NCBI GenBank assembly: GCA_036803025.1
Contig: DAIRVC010000014.1
Location: 1-28,866, forward strand
Direction of reading: 5' to 3'
Origin: DAIRVC01 sp036803025
GTDB taxonomy: Bacteria; Chloroflexota; Anaerolineae; Anaerolineales; E44-bin32
Length of the DNA stretch: 28,866 nucleotides
Part shown: piece by piece, positions 1 through 7,956 of the stretch
Layout: each line of letters opens with the position of its first letter
Position numbering within the stretch: the first letter of the stretch is position 1
Program-made: the position numbers and the translations under genes
The notes under the pieces: generated by a model
Told to the model about the DNA's origin: nothing
Database searches by the model: none
What the model saw: the letters and a program-made list of their open reading frames with translations, nothing else

Positions 1-253
1 TCGCCGTCAGGCGCTGACCGTTGAACAGGTCTGCGGCGTTGATGGCTGGGGCGAGCCCCTCGATGCCCGTGCCCTGCGGGGCGTGACAGGTGCGGCAGTT
101 GTTCTCGAACAGCGCCGCGCCGACTTCGATCTGGCGGGCATGATACGACTGGGTGAATCCGGCCATGCGCTCACGCTCGCCCAGAGCGACGAAAGCCAGC
201 AGGCCGACTACGCTCGCGATGGCCAGGGTCCCGAGCAAGATACGCCACTTCAT
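1..253 (-). CDS. membrane-anchored cytochrome c, 3' end outside the window
   Basis: The first 84 residues are visible; the rest lies beyond the window edge. Residues 1-24 form an uncleaved-looking hydrophobic segment after MKWR, so the protein is probably anchored in the membrane with its haem domain outside. A single haem-c attachment motif, CRTCH, is present (C53, C56, H57), followed by a GTG-I-GLAPAI stretch typical of small class I cytochromes c. The methionine ligand is not in view. The start codon lies 2 bases after the stop of the cytochrome b gene, so the two are almost certainly co-transcribed and probably translationally coupled. In this context the protein is likely the cytochrome c1-like or electron-accepting subunit of the quinol oxidoreductase. 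The family call is secure; the exact role is inferred. Confidence 0.88.
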   Translation of the reverse strand, partial: MKWRILLGTLAIASVVGLLAFVALGERERMAGFTQSYHARQIEVGAALFENNCRTCHAPQGTGIEGLAPAINAADLFNGQRLTA

Positions 254-255
254 CG

Positions 256-1845
256 CTACTCTCCCTGACCGTAGTTGCTGTCGCGGTGCAGGTAGGCTGT
301 CTGACTGAACTCGCCCGACTCACCGCTGGCGGTCTCGGTCCACAGAACCCGCAGCGTGATCTTCTTCAGGCCGGCCTGCCAGTCTTCGATCACCATGATC
401 CCTTCGACGCCGGTGCGCTCCGCGCTCTCGACTCGCTGTACTTCCTCATCGAACGCCTGCAGCAGGTCTTGAAGCGCGCCGGTCGGCGCGCTGGACCAGG
501 CACTGGCCTCGTAGCTCCCGACGATCAGTTCCTCCCACGGCGCCAGGCGCAGCGGCCCGGGGTGTGTCTGGGGCAGAAGCGTTGCGATCGCTTCCTGGTC
601 GGGCGAGGTGCTGACGCCGTAGTAGGGGGTGCCCATGTACGACAGCACGGCCAGGGCGATCACCGCCACGGCGCCGAGCGACAGGCCGACGCGCCGGTCG
701 CCATAGCGACGGCTCGGCCCGACCTCGAAGTAGGGCAGGACCAGCAGCATCGCGCTCAAGATGCCGGGGATGATCAAGCCCCACAGCACTTTGTCGCCCA
801 GCTTAAGCATCCCTTGGACCCACAGGAAGTACCAGGGCGCAGTCGTGTGCAGCGGGGTCACCAGCGTGTCCGCATGCGGTTCCAACGGCGCATGGTAGAA
901 GAAGGCCGCCGCGCCGATCAGAAGGGCCAGCAGAGCCGACACATAGAAGAGCTCGCGGGTCAAGATGTCCGGCATGAAGTAGGTGCGGCGCTCCATGGGG
1001 ACCCGCTTGGCGGTGTCGACCCCAACCTCCTCCGCCTCCGGGGGCAGGCTGTGGCCGTGATGGATGACCTTGTAGTAATGGACACCCAGCGCCACCACGC
1101 CGACCAGCGGCAGGCCGATGATGTGCAGCAGGTAGAAGCGCAGCAGCCCATTGGCGCCGATCTCGGGCGCGCCGCGCACCAACAGATTGAGTGTCCGGCC
1201 GACCATCTCGGGCGGGGCGGCCTCCACCATCGAGGCGCCGATCGTCACCGCCCACAGGCTGAGCTGGTCCCACGGCAGCAGGTAACCGGAGAAGGACAGG
1301 ACCAGCGTGACACCCAGGAGCACGACGCCGGTCGCCCAGGTGAACTGGCGCGGTTTCTTGTACGAGCCGGTCACGAAAGTCCGCAGCATGTGCAGCGCGA
1401 CGACGATCACCATCAACTCGGCCCCGAGCTTGTGCATATCCCGCATCAACCGCCCGAAGGGCACGTTGCTGAGCAGGTTGAGCATGTTCTCGTAGGCCAC
1501 CAGAGGCGACGGCGTGTAGTACACCATCAGGAAGACGCCGGTGAGCACCTCGAAGGCGAAGAAGAAGGTCGAAAGCCAGCCCAGGCGGAAGGTCGGGTAG
1601 AGCCCGTCAAGCAGGTTGTGGTAGTAGGTCGGCCGCATGTGCAGCCAGAAACCTTCGTCGTGCGGCTTCAGGCGCGGATTGGGCCGGCCGGGCGGATCGC
1701 CGCGCAGCACGCCGCGCACCTCGGCCGTGTTCAGGCCGGCGGTGACGCGGGTGACGACGTCGTCGGCCTTGTCGCGCAGGGCCGGCTTCAGCCCTTTGGC
1801 CTTGATCTCATCCAGGATCGGCAAGTGGACACGGAACAGGGACAT
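256..1845 (-). CDS. cytochrome b (b6/subunit IV fused type) of a bc complex
   Basis: This 529-residue integral membrane protein is the quinol-oxidising core of a bc complex. Two histidine pairs that hold the b haems are visible: H138/H152 and H241/H256. The 14 and 15 residue spacings match the cytochrome b6 type rather than the mitochondrial type. GYLLPWDQLSLWA (about 187-199) is the conserved stretch near the Qo site. The subunit IV-like part follows in the same chain (about 290-410). Its Qo motif, usually PEWY, reads APWY (336-339), so the conserved glutamate is replaced by proline. About 115 residues after the last membrane helix form a soluble C-terminal extension of unknown role, and about 75 soluble residues precede the first helix. 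It lies 14 bases downstream of the Rieske gene in the same operon. Confidence 0.93.
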   Translation of the reverse strand: MSLFRVHLPILDEIKAKGLKPALRDKADDVVTRVTAGLNTAEVRGVLRGDPPGRPNPRLKPHDEGFWLHMRPTYYHNLLDGLYPTFRLGWLSTFFFAFEVLTGVFLMVYYTPSPLVAYENMLNLLSNVPFGRLMRDMHKLGAELMVIVVALHMLRTFVTGSYKKPRQFTWATGVVLLGVTLVLSFSGYLLPWDQLSLWAVTIGASMVEAAPPEMVGRTLNLLVRGAPEIGANGLLRFYLLHIIGLPLVGVVALGVHYYKVIHHGHSLPPEAEEVGVDTAKRVPMERRTYFMPDILTRELFYVSALLALLIGAAAFFYHAPLEPHADTLVTPLHTTAPWYFLWVQGMLKLGDKVLWGLIIPGILSAMLLVLPYFEVGPSRRYGDRRVGLSLGAVAVIALAVLSYMGTPYYGVSTSPDQEAIATLLPQTHPGPLRLAPWEELIVGSYEASAWSSAPTGALQDLLQAFDEEVQRVESAERTGVEGIMVIEDWQAGLKKITLRVLWTETASGESGEFSQTAYLHRDSNYGQGE

Positions 1846-1859
1846 GCGCTACTCCACGC

Positions 1860-2501
1860 TCAGCGCCCGCCGCCGGGCCGCGAATTGGGGGCGCCTTGTA
1901 TGCGCCGGCCGGTGTCGATGCGCAGGGCGACGACCTCCGGGCCGAGGGGCACCGGGCTGCCTTCCTGGCTGCCCAGGCTCGGCTCGGACCGGGCGATCAC
2001 TTGCCCGGCGGCATTCACCGCCTCAATGATGAAGGTGTCCAGGTTGCGCCGGGCCGGGCCGTCGATACGCGTCCCGGTCTTCAGGAACTTCGACCCGTGG
2101 CATGGGCACTCGAAGCGGTCGTTGACCGGCACCCAGCGGTACAGGCAGCCCAGGTGCGTGCACACCTTGTAGATGGCGCGCACGCCGGCCAGCAGGGGGT
2201 AGTCTTGCGGCTGACGGGCATCGGCGGTCGTCTGCGAGCCGATGTTGACCAGCCAGAAGCGGCCCTCGGCGAATTCCTTCGGCCCGCTGTCGGGGGCCGG
2301 CACCTCGGCGACGGGGACGGAGAAGACCCCGCCAAACTCCCCCTCGCGAAAGCGCGGCAGAGCGAACCACACGAGCGCCCCGCCCGTCTCGGCCATGAAC
2401 AGGGCCATCGACGCGCCCCACAGGTAGTACAGGAACTCCCGGCGGGTCAACGGCATACGGGCAGGCGCCCCAGCCGCAGCCTGGGCTTCGGCTTCACTCA
2501 T
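1860..2501 (-). CDS. Rieske 2Fe-2S protein of the bc complex
   Basis: This 213-residue protein is the iron-sulfur subunit that takes electrons from quinol at the Qo site. Both Rieske boxes are complete: CTHLGC (C114, H116 ligands, C119 disulfide) and CPCHGS (C132, H135 ligands, C134 disulfide), followed by the conserved GPARRNL. The N-terminus has a twin-arginine-like motif, LTRREFLYY (R20-R21), before a hydrophobic segment (about 27-47), which fits Tat-dependent export with retention as a membrane anchor. The start is supported by an AAGGAG ribosome binding site 7-8 bases upstream. It is the first gene of the operon with cytochrome b and cytochrome c. Confidence 0.95.
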   Translation of the reverse strand: MSEAEAQAAAGAPARMPLTRREFLYYLWGASMALFMAETGGALVWFALPRFREGEFGGVFSVPVAEVPAPDSGPKEFAEGRFWLVNIGSQTTADARQPQDYPLLAGVRAIYKVCTHLGCLYRWVPVNDRFECPCHGSKFLKTGTRIDGPARRNLDTFIIEAVNAAGQVIARSEPSLGSQEGSPVPLGPEVVALRIDTGRRIQGAPNSRPGGGR

Positions 2502-2581
2502 ACAGGCTCTCCTTGGTCAACGGGGTTGGGCTCACTCCGCGGAGCGGCCAAGGCCACAATAGGACCGATGGTGTCCAATTC

Positions 2582-2610
2582 CTTTTATCACAAGTGCCCG
2601 TTAGCGTCAA
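2582..2610 (-). promoter_or_regulatory. candidate promoter of the Rieske/cyt b/cyt c operon
   Basis: Reading the minus strand, TTGACG (2610-2605) is followed after 17 bases by TAAAAG (2587-2582). The -35 element is good and the -10 is a 4/6 match. Transcription would start near 2575 and give a leader of about 70 bases before the Rieske start codon. Confidence 0.4.
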
Positions 2611-2664
2611 TTGGTACTTCTCCGTAGGATGGCACAGGCCGCCCAGAGCCCGGGCAGCAGCCGT

Positions 2665-2670
2665 TATAAT
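2665..2670 (+). promoter_or_regulatory. perfect -10 box (TATAAT), probably leaderless start of the RNase D gene
   Basis: A perfect TATAAT ends 6 bases before an in-frame GTG at 2677. No convincing -35 is seen. A start of transcription 7 bases after the -10 would coincide with the G of the GTG codon, giving a leaderless mRNA. Confidence 0.5.
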
Positions 2671-2676
2671 TCGGCC

Positions 2677-3807
2677 GTGCCCGAACCCCAGCTTCCGCCT
2701 CCCGTGGTCATCACCCAGCCCGGCGAACTGGCGGCCATGGTCTCCCGACTGTCCGGCCGGCCACGCATCGCCGTCGATACCGAATCCAACAGCCTGTACG
2801 CCTACCGCGAGCGGGTGTGCCTGATCCAGTTCTCCTACCCCGGGGTGGATTACCTGGTCGATCCGCTTGCACTTGCGGACCTGGCCAGCCTGGCCTCGAT
2901 CTTCGCCGACCCGGCTGTGGAGAAGGTCTTCCACGCCGCCGAGTACGACTTGATCTGCCTGAAGCGCGATTACGGGTTCGGCTGTGCCTGCCTGTTTGAC
3001 ACCCGAGTCGCCAGCCGCACACTCGGCTGGCCCCAAGATGGGTTGGGCGACCTTCTCTCGCAGCAGTTCGGTCTGCAGCTCAACAAGCGCTTCCAACGCG
3101 CCGACTGGGGCCAGCGGCCTCTCCCGCCGGCGCTCCTCGACTACGCTCGCCTGGACACACACTACCTGCTGGCCCTGCGCGATCAGCTGGCCGAGGCCCT
3201 GCACGCCGCCGGCCGCTGGGAGATGGCTCGCGAGGAATTCCTCCGTCTGGAGCAGATCGACGCGCACAGCAACGGCTTCGATCCCACGGGCTTTTGGCGC
3301 ATCCCCAACGCCCGGCAGCTTGAACCCCAGCGGGCCGGCGTGTTGCAGGAGCTGTACAGCCTGCGGGAGCAGCTGGCCCGGCAGGCCGACCGGCCGCCCT
3401 TCAAGATCCTGGGAGATAAGACCCTGATGGCCGTCGCTCAGACGCTGCCGACGACGCCTGCGGAACTGGCCGGCCTCCCGGGGATGACCGAGCGCCAGAT
3501 CCACAAGCACGGTGCGTCGCTCATCGAGGCGGTGGCTCGCGGCCGGCAGTCTCCGCCACCGCGGCCGCCGCAGGCGGAGCGCGCCGACGATGTCGTCCTC
3601 GAGCGCTACGAGCGGCTGCGGCTGTGGCGTAAGCACGCGGCTGAAGCAACCGGAGTCGAGTCCGACGTCATCCTGCCGCGCGAGGTCGTCTGGGAGATCG
3701 CCCGCCAGGCGCCTCGCAACGCGCAAGACCTGCGTCGAGTCATGGCGCCGTTGGAGTGGCGGTTCGAGACCTACCGGCGCGACCTGCTGCGCCTGCTGTG
3801 GGGCTAG
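2677..3807 (+). CDS. rnd: RNase D-like 3'-5' exoribonuclease with HRDC domain
   Basis: This is a DEDDy-family exonuclease, expected to trim 3' ends of structured RNAs such as tRNA precursors. Numbering from GTG 2677 (376 residues), Exo I is VDTESN (D34, E36), Exo II is FHAAEYDL (D91), and Exo III is YARLD (Y156, D160), so all four acidic residues and the tyrosine are present. A first HRDC-like helical region follows (about 220-290) and the C-terminal part (about 310-376) resembles a second one. The frame stays open upstream to TTG 2611 and ATG 2629. GTG 2677 is preferred because a perfect TATAAT sits 6 bases before it and the upstream residues look non-conserved. An MBL-fold hydrolase follows 25 bases downstream. 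Confidence 0.9.
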   Translation: MPEPQLPPPVVITQPGELAAMVSRLSGRPRIAVDTESNSLYAYRERVCLIQFSYPGVDYLVDPLALADLASLASIFADPAVEKVFHAAEYDLICLKRDYGFGCACLFDTRVASRTLGWPQDGLGDLLSQQFGLQLNKRFQRADWGQRPLPPALLDYARLDTHYLLALRDQLAEALHAAGRWEMAREEFLRLEQIDAHSNGFDPTGFWRIPNARQLEPQRAGVLQELYSLREQLARQADRPPFKILGDKTLMAVAQTLPTTPAELAGLPGMTERQIHKHGASLIEAVARGRQSPPPRPPQAERADDVVLERYERLRLWRKHAAEATGVESDVILPREVVWEIARQAPRNAQDLRRVMAPLEWRFETYRRDLLRLLWG

Positions 3808-3832
3808 CCCGCCCCTGCATGACGAGGTTCCC

Positions 3833-5230
3833 ATGCGGATCACATTTCACGGCGCGGCACAAACGGTCACCGGCTCGCGGCACCTGATCTCCATCAATGG
3901 GAGCCAGCTGCTCCTGGATTGTGGGCTGTTCCAGGGCCGCCGTGCCGACACCTACGCTCGCAACCTGAACTTCCCCTTCGACCCACAGCAGTTGGGCGCC
4001 GTCGTCCTCTCGCACGCTCACCTCGACCACTGCGGCAACCTGCCCAGCCTGGCTCAGGACGGCTTCCACGGTCCGATCCACGCCACCCCTGCCACCTGCC
4101 ACCTGACCGAATTGCTGCTGCTCGATTCGGCCAACATCCAGGAGGCGGATGTCGCCTACGTCAACAAGCGGCGTGCCCGGACAGGCGAGCCGCCCGTCAA
4201 GCCGCTGTACACGGTGGCCGACGCGCAGGCGGCCATCGGCCAACTCGACGGCCAAGGCTACGATCAGTCTTTCTCGCCCCTGCCCGGCGTGACCGCCCGG
4301 ATGGTGGAAGCCGGTCACATCCTCGGTTCCGCCGCCATCATCCTCGAGCTCGAGGAGCGCGGCCGCAAGGTGCGCCTGATGTTCTCCGGCGACATCGGCC
4401 GCCACGGGCTGCCCATCATCCGCGACCCGGTCCTGCCCGACGATGTCGACTATCTGATCATGGAATGCACCTACGGCGACAAATCGCACGATTCGCCCGA
4501 CCGGGCCTACGACGAAATGAAAGCCGTCGTGTGGCGTACCTTCGAGCGCGGCGGCAAGCTGATCGTCCCTGCCTTCGCCCTCGGGCGCACGCAGACCCTG
4601 GTCTACTACCTCCATCAGATGGTCGACCGCAAGGAGATCCCTTCGGTCCCGGTCTACGTCGACAGCCCGTTGGCCATCAACGTGACGGATGTCTTCGAGG
4701 AGCACCCGGAACTCTTCGACGAGGAGGCGCGCGCCGTCCTGCGTGCCCATCCGCGCGGCGAGCCATTCGGCTTCGACAAGCTCACCTTCACCCGTTCGGT
4801 CGAGGCGAGCAAGGCCATCAACGAACGCAAGGGCCCGCTGGTGATCATCTCCGCCTCGGGTATGGCCGAGAACGGCCGAATCCTGCACCACCTGCGCAAC
4901 AACGTCGGCGATCCCCGCAACACCGTGCTGATCACCTCATGGATGGCCCCGCACACGCTCGGCCGCCGGCTGGTAGAGCGGCAGCCGCGCGTCAGGATCT
5001 TCGGCGATGAATACGAAGTGCGCGCCGAGGTCACCGCCGTCGACGGACTCTCGGCTCACGCCGGGCAGGAGGGGCTGTTGGCCTATGCCCGGGCCGTGCG
5101 CGGCCGGGCACGCGCCGTCTTCCTGGTTCACGGCGAGCCGGGGCCGGCGGCGGCCTTGAAGGCCAAGCTGGGCGACATGGGCTCGACTGCCGTGCATTAC
5201 CCCGAACCGGAGCAGTTTTTCGAACTCTAG
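3833..5230 (+). CDS. MBL-fold / beta-CASP hydrolase (CPSF/Ysh1-like, probable RNA nuclease)
   Basis: This 465-residue protein belongs to the metallo-beta-lactamase fold with a beta-CASP insert, a group whose bacterial members are mostly RNA-cleaving enzymes. The zinc-binding HAHLDH motif is at residues 61-66, with a later AGHILGSA histidine and SGDIGR as the next metal-ligand motifs. The beta-CASP region includes PAFALGRTQTLVYYL and SASGMAENGRILHHL, and GLSAHAGQ near the C-terminus supplies the final conserved histidine. The start at ATG 3833 follows a GAGG ribosome binding site and gives the canonical N-terminus MRITFHGAAQTVTGS. It is probably co-transcribed with the RNase D-like gene, which suggests a shared role in RNA turnover. 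Substrate is not deducible. Confidence 0.92.
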   Translation: MRITFHGAAQTVTGSRHLISINGSQLLLDCGLFQGRRADTYARNLNFPFDPQQLGAVVLSHAHLDHCGNLPSLAQDGFHGPIHATPATCHLTELLLLDSANIQEADVAYVNKRRARTGEPPVKPLYTVADAQAAIGQLDGQGYDQSFSPLPGVTARMVEAGHILGSAAIILELEERGRKVRLMFSGDIGRHGLPIIRDPVLPDDVDYLIMECTYGDKSHDSPDRAYDEMKAVVWRTFERGGKLIVPAFALGRTQTLVYYLHQMVDRKEIPSVPVYVDSPLAINVTDVFEEHPELFDEEARAVLRAHPRGEPFGFDKLTFTRSVEASKAINERKGPLVIISASGMAENGRILHHLRNNVGDPRNTVLITSWMAPHTLGRRLVERQPRVRIFGDEYEVRAEVTAVDGLSAHAGQEGLLAYARAVRGRARAVFLVHGEPGPAAALKAKLGDMGSTAVHYPEPEQFFEL

Positions 5231-5254
5231 CCGTGCCCCCTCGACCGGCCGGGT

Positions 5255-5260
5255 TATAAT
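5255..5260 (+). promoter_or_regulatory. -10 box of the tRNA-Ser gene
   Basis: A perfect TATAAT lies 7 bases before the mature 5' end of the tRNA, so transcription would start at or next to the tRNA itself. No clear -35 box is seen. Confidence 0.5.
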
Positions 5261-5267
5261 GGAACCC

Positions 5268-5359
<92 letters not shown>

Positions 5360-5368
5360 CGTGACCAA

Positions 5369-5389
5369 GGCCCGCCGCTCAGGCGGGCC
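5369..5389 (+). terminator. hairpin after tRNA-Ser
   Basis: GGCCCGCC and GGCGGGCC form a perfect 8-bp stem with a 5-base loop, starting 10 bases after the tRNA CCA end. There is no T-tract, so intrinsic termination is plausible but not certain. Confidence 0.5.
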
Positions 5390-5490
5390 GTCATCGCCAC
5401 GCCTCGACAGCCCCCGAAAACGATCAGCCGCTCGTTGAGTCCCCCCCTGCCATCCACGGCCGCTGGCGCTCGTGGGCGGTGGCATCGGCC

Positions 5491-5519
5491 GGGACAGCCA
5501 GGCGCGCGCGGGCCATAAT
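5491..5519 (+). promoter_or_regulatory. candidate promoter of the VOC gene
   Basis: GGGACA (5491-5496) is separated by 17 bases from CATAAT (5514-5519). Transcription would start near 5526, about 50 bases before the start codon. The rest of the 5359-5576 interval holds only the tRNA hairpin and no convincing gene. Confidence 0.4.
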
Positions 5520-5576
5520 GTGATAAAGTCAGTCCTAATTATTGCCCGGGCGCGGCCCGGCGGCAGGAGGTGCACC

Positions 5577-5963
5577 ATGCAGATCTACATCACCAGCGTC
5601 CTCGTGGACGATCAGGAGAAGGCCTTGCGCTTCTACACCGATGTGCTCGGCTTCGTGAAGAAGACCGATATGCCCGCCGGCGAGTTCCGCTGGCTGACCG
5701 TCGTCTCGCCAGAGGCGCCCGAAGGCACGGAGCTGCTCCTCGAGCCGGATGCCAATCCGGCCGCCAAGGCCTTCAAGAAGGCGATCTTCGAGCAAGGCAT
5801 CCCTCTGACCTCCTTCGCGGTCGCGGACGCCCACAAGGAATACGACCGGCTCCAGCGGCTGGGCGTGAACTTCACCATGGAGCCGACCCGCATGGGACCG
5901 GTGACGGTGGCCGTGTTCGACGATACCTGTGGGAATCTGATCCAGATCGCGCAGAGAGCCTAG
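5577..5963 (+). CDS. VOC-family (glyoxalase/bleomycin-resistance fold) protein
   Basis: This 128-residue protein has the paired beta-alpha-beta-beta-beta layout of the vicinal oxygen chelate family. The first half has LVDDQEKALRFYTDVLGF and the second ends FDDTCGNLIQIAQ. The usual metal-binding histidine near the N-terminus and the terminal glutamate of the second half are not obvious, so it may bind a small molecule rather than act as a metal-dependent glyoxalase. The ATG at 5577 has an AGGAGG ribosome binding site 6 bases upstream, which rules out the longer open frame. It stands between tRNA-Ser and an aminopeptidase gene that follows in the same frame after the TAG. No substrate can be inferred. 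Confidence 0.88.
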   Translation: MQIYITSVLVDDQEKALRFYTDVLGFVKKTDMPAGEFRWLTVVSPEAPEGTELLLEPDANPAAKAFKKAIFEQGIPLTSFAVADAHKEYDRLQRLGVNFTMEPTRMGPVTVAVFDDTCGNLIQIAQRA

Positions 5964-5999
5964 GTTCCGCTTCTCGCGCACGACCCTCCACAGCGAGGA

Positions 6000-7856
6000 T
6001 TGACGGGGAAAAGGATCAGGCGTACGCTGACCGCGCAGGTCGATGGCATCCGGGCCGCCACCCCAGCGGAAAGGGAGCACCCCATAGCCCCGGCGGATCC
6101 TCATTCCTACAGCGACCCCGCACAGGGGAGAATCGCACATCTCGAGCTGCGCCTGGCGCCTGACCTGGCCGCACGCAGCCTGCGCATCCGAGCCGTCTAC
6201 ACGCTTGACCGGGCAGTCAGCGGGTCGTTCTTTCTCGACGCCAAAGGCCTCGGCATCGCCGCCGTCGAGGCCGAGCACGGCCGACTCCGCTGGTCGCTGG
6301 ATCGCGAAGATCCGATCCTGGGGCAACGCCTCCATCTGAGCCGGCTGCAGGAGGTCAGGCGATTCTCGATCGACCTGACGACCTCACCAGGCGCCGCGGC
6401 GCTGCAGTGGCTGGACCCGGCCCAGACCGCGGGCGGCGCCCAGCCGTTTCTCTATTCCCAATGCCAGCCGTGCAACGCCCGGACGCTCTTCCCCTGCCAG
6501 GATACCCCCGGCGTGCGCTTCACCTATGAGGCCGAGCTGGTCGCGCCCACTCCGCTGGCCGCAGTCATGGCCGCTCAGCCCATTGGGCAGACACAAGACG
6601 GCAGCGGCGCGGTCTACCGCTTCCGCATGCCACAGCCGATCCCTTCGTACCTGTTCGCCTTCGCCGTGGGCAACCTGGAGTTTCAGACGATCGGTCCGCG
6701 CACGGGCGTCTACGCCGAACCGGAGATCGTGCATGACGCCGCCTGGGAGTTCGACGAGAACGAGGACAAGCTGCGCGCTGGCGAAAGCCTCTTCGGTCCG
6801 TACCTGTGGGACCGCTACGACGTGCTGGTCATGCCGCCCGCATTTCCTTACGGCGGCATGGAAAACCCTCGCCTGACGTTCTTCAACTCAGCCTACGTGC
6901 AAGGCGATCGAGGAGGAACTTGGCTCATAGCCCATGAACTCGCCCACGCGTGGACCGGCAATCTGGTGACGAACGCCACCTGGGAGGACTTCTGGCTGAA
7001 TGAGGGGCCGACCACATACGCCCAGACTCGGATCTCAGAAATCGTCCAGGGCGTCAAGCAGGCCGAGATGAGCGTCGCCATCCGGGCGGTCGATCTCCTT
7101 GCCACGATCGAACGCCTGGGCGCCGATTCCCCGATGACGTGCCTCAAATTGACCTTGGCCGGGAAGAGCCCGGACGAGACCTACACGATCGTCCCCTACT
7201 ACAAGGGGATGCTCTTCTTCCGAACGTTGGAGCAAGTCGCCGGCCGAGCACGCTTCGATTCGTTCCTGCGTGACTATATCAACGCCTTCCGCTTCCAGTC
7301 GATCACCTCCGAGCGGTTTCTCCAGTTCCTGGAGGAACGGCTTCCGGAGGCGGCGGGCGCCGCCGACGCCCGACAATGGATCTATGCGCCCGGACTGCCT
7401 GACGGGGCAGCCGACGTACCCTCCTCGCTGAGAGACGATGTGCTGGCAGTGATCGAGGAGTACCGGCGCGGCAGCTTGCCGCCAGCAGAGCGAGTGGCCG
7501 GATGGACGCCCAGTCAGCGAGTCCTGTTCCTTATGAAGCTGCTGCCTCGCATCCCCGCTCCCGACTGCGCCGTCATTGAAAAGCTCTTCAGCGTCCGAGG
7601 AACGCGCGACATCGCCCTGTTCTCCACCTTCTGCGAACTGGCAGTCCGCAGCGGCTATGGCGACGTGCTTCCGGCCTATGAGGCCTTCTTCGCTTCGGTG
7701 GGGCGATATATCCTTCACGAGGATGTCTTTCGGGCGCTGGCGGATGAAGCCTGGGCGCGGCCGTTGGCCCGGCCGCTCCTTGAACGCTGGCGGCATCGCC
7801 ATCACACGCTCACGGTCACAGCTCTCGACAGGATCCTCACCCAGGCCGGACTCTAG
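6000..7856 (+). CDS. M1-family zinc aminopeptidase, leukotriene A4 hydrolase type
   Basis: This 618-residue protein is close to the length of LTA4 hydrolase-type M1 peptidases. It carries the exopeptidase motif GGMENP (285-290) and the zinc site HELAH (H312, H316, catalytic E313) with the third ligand E335 in WLNEGPT. A YYKGM stretch near 400 probably holds the transition-state tyrosine. The N-terminal beta domain begins at DPHSYSDPAQGRIAHLEL, as in LTA4H. The C-terminal helical region (about 470-618) matches the family. No signal peptide is seen, so it is probably cytoplasmic. The only start codon between the upstream in-frame TAG (5961) and the first conserved residues is TTG 6000, with GAGGA directly abutting it and no normal spacing. 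The start is therefore uncertain. Confidence 0.92.
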   Translation: MTGKRIRRTLTAQVDGIRAATPAEREHPIAPADPHSYSDPAQGRIAHLELRLAPDLAARSLRIRAVYTLDRAVSGSFFLDAKGLGIAAVEAEHGRLRWSLDREDPILGQRLHLSRLQEVRRFSIDLTTSPGAAALQWLDPAQTAGGAQPFLYSQCQPCNARTLFPCQDTPGVRFTYEAELVAPTPLAAVMAAQPIGQTQDGSGAVYRFRMPQPIPSYLFAFAVGNLEFQTIGPRTGVYAEPEIVHDAAWEFDENEDKLRAGESLFGPYLWDRYDVLVMPPAFPYGGMENPRLTFFNSAYVQGDRGGTWLIAHELAHAWTGNLVTNATWEDFWLNEGPTTYAQTRISEIVQGVKQAEMSVAIRAVDLLATIERLGADSPMTCLKLTLAGKSPDETYTIVPYYKGMLFFRTLEQVAGRARFDSFLRDYINAFRFQSITSERFLQFLEERLPEAAGAADARQWIYAPGLPDGAADVPSSLRDDVLAVIEEYRRGSLPPAERVAGWTPSQRVLFLMKLLPRIPAPDCAVIEKLFSVRGTRDIALFSTFCELAVRSGYGDVLPAYEAFFASVGRYILHEDVFRALADEAWARPLARPLLERWRHRHHTLTVTALDRILTQAGL

Positions 7857-7872
7857 GGTTCGCGGCGTGTGT

Positions 7873-7929
7873 GCCGAGCGGGGCCAGATGGACGCCGCCG
7901 GCGCGCGAGAAATGCGCCGGCCCGCTCGG
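7873..7929. terminator. nested hairpins between convergent genes
   Basis: An inner 8-bp stem pairs GCCGGCGC (7897-7904) with GCGCCGGC (7914-7921). An outer 9-bp pairing joins CCGAGCGGG (7874-7882) with CCCGCTCGG (7921-7929). It sits between the convergent ends of the M1 peptidase and the membrane protein, so it may serve both strands. No T-tract is present. Confidence 0.4.
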
Positions 7930-7956
7930 GGCCGGTCCTGCTTCGGCTGCTCGCGG

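Noticed and set aside
286..2172. 628-residue open frame on the plus strand over the cytochrome b and Rieske genes
   Set aside because: Antisense to two clearly conserved genes; composition rich in Gln, Arg, His and Gly without domain motifs, as expected for a shadow frame in GC-rich DNA.
2494..3843. 449-residue minus-strand frame opposite the RNase D gene
   Set aside because: The opposite strand carries all DEDDy motifs; this frame has no recognisable domain.
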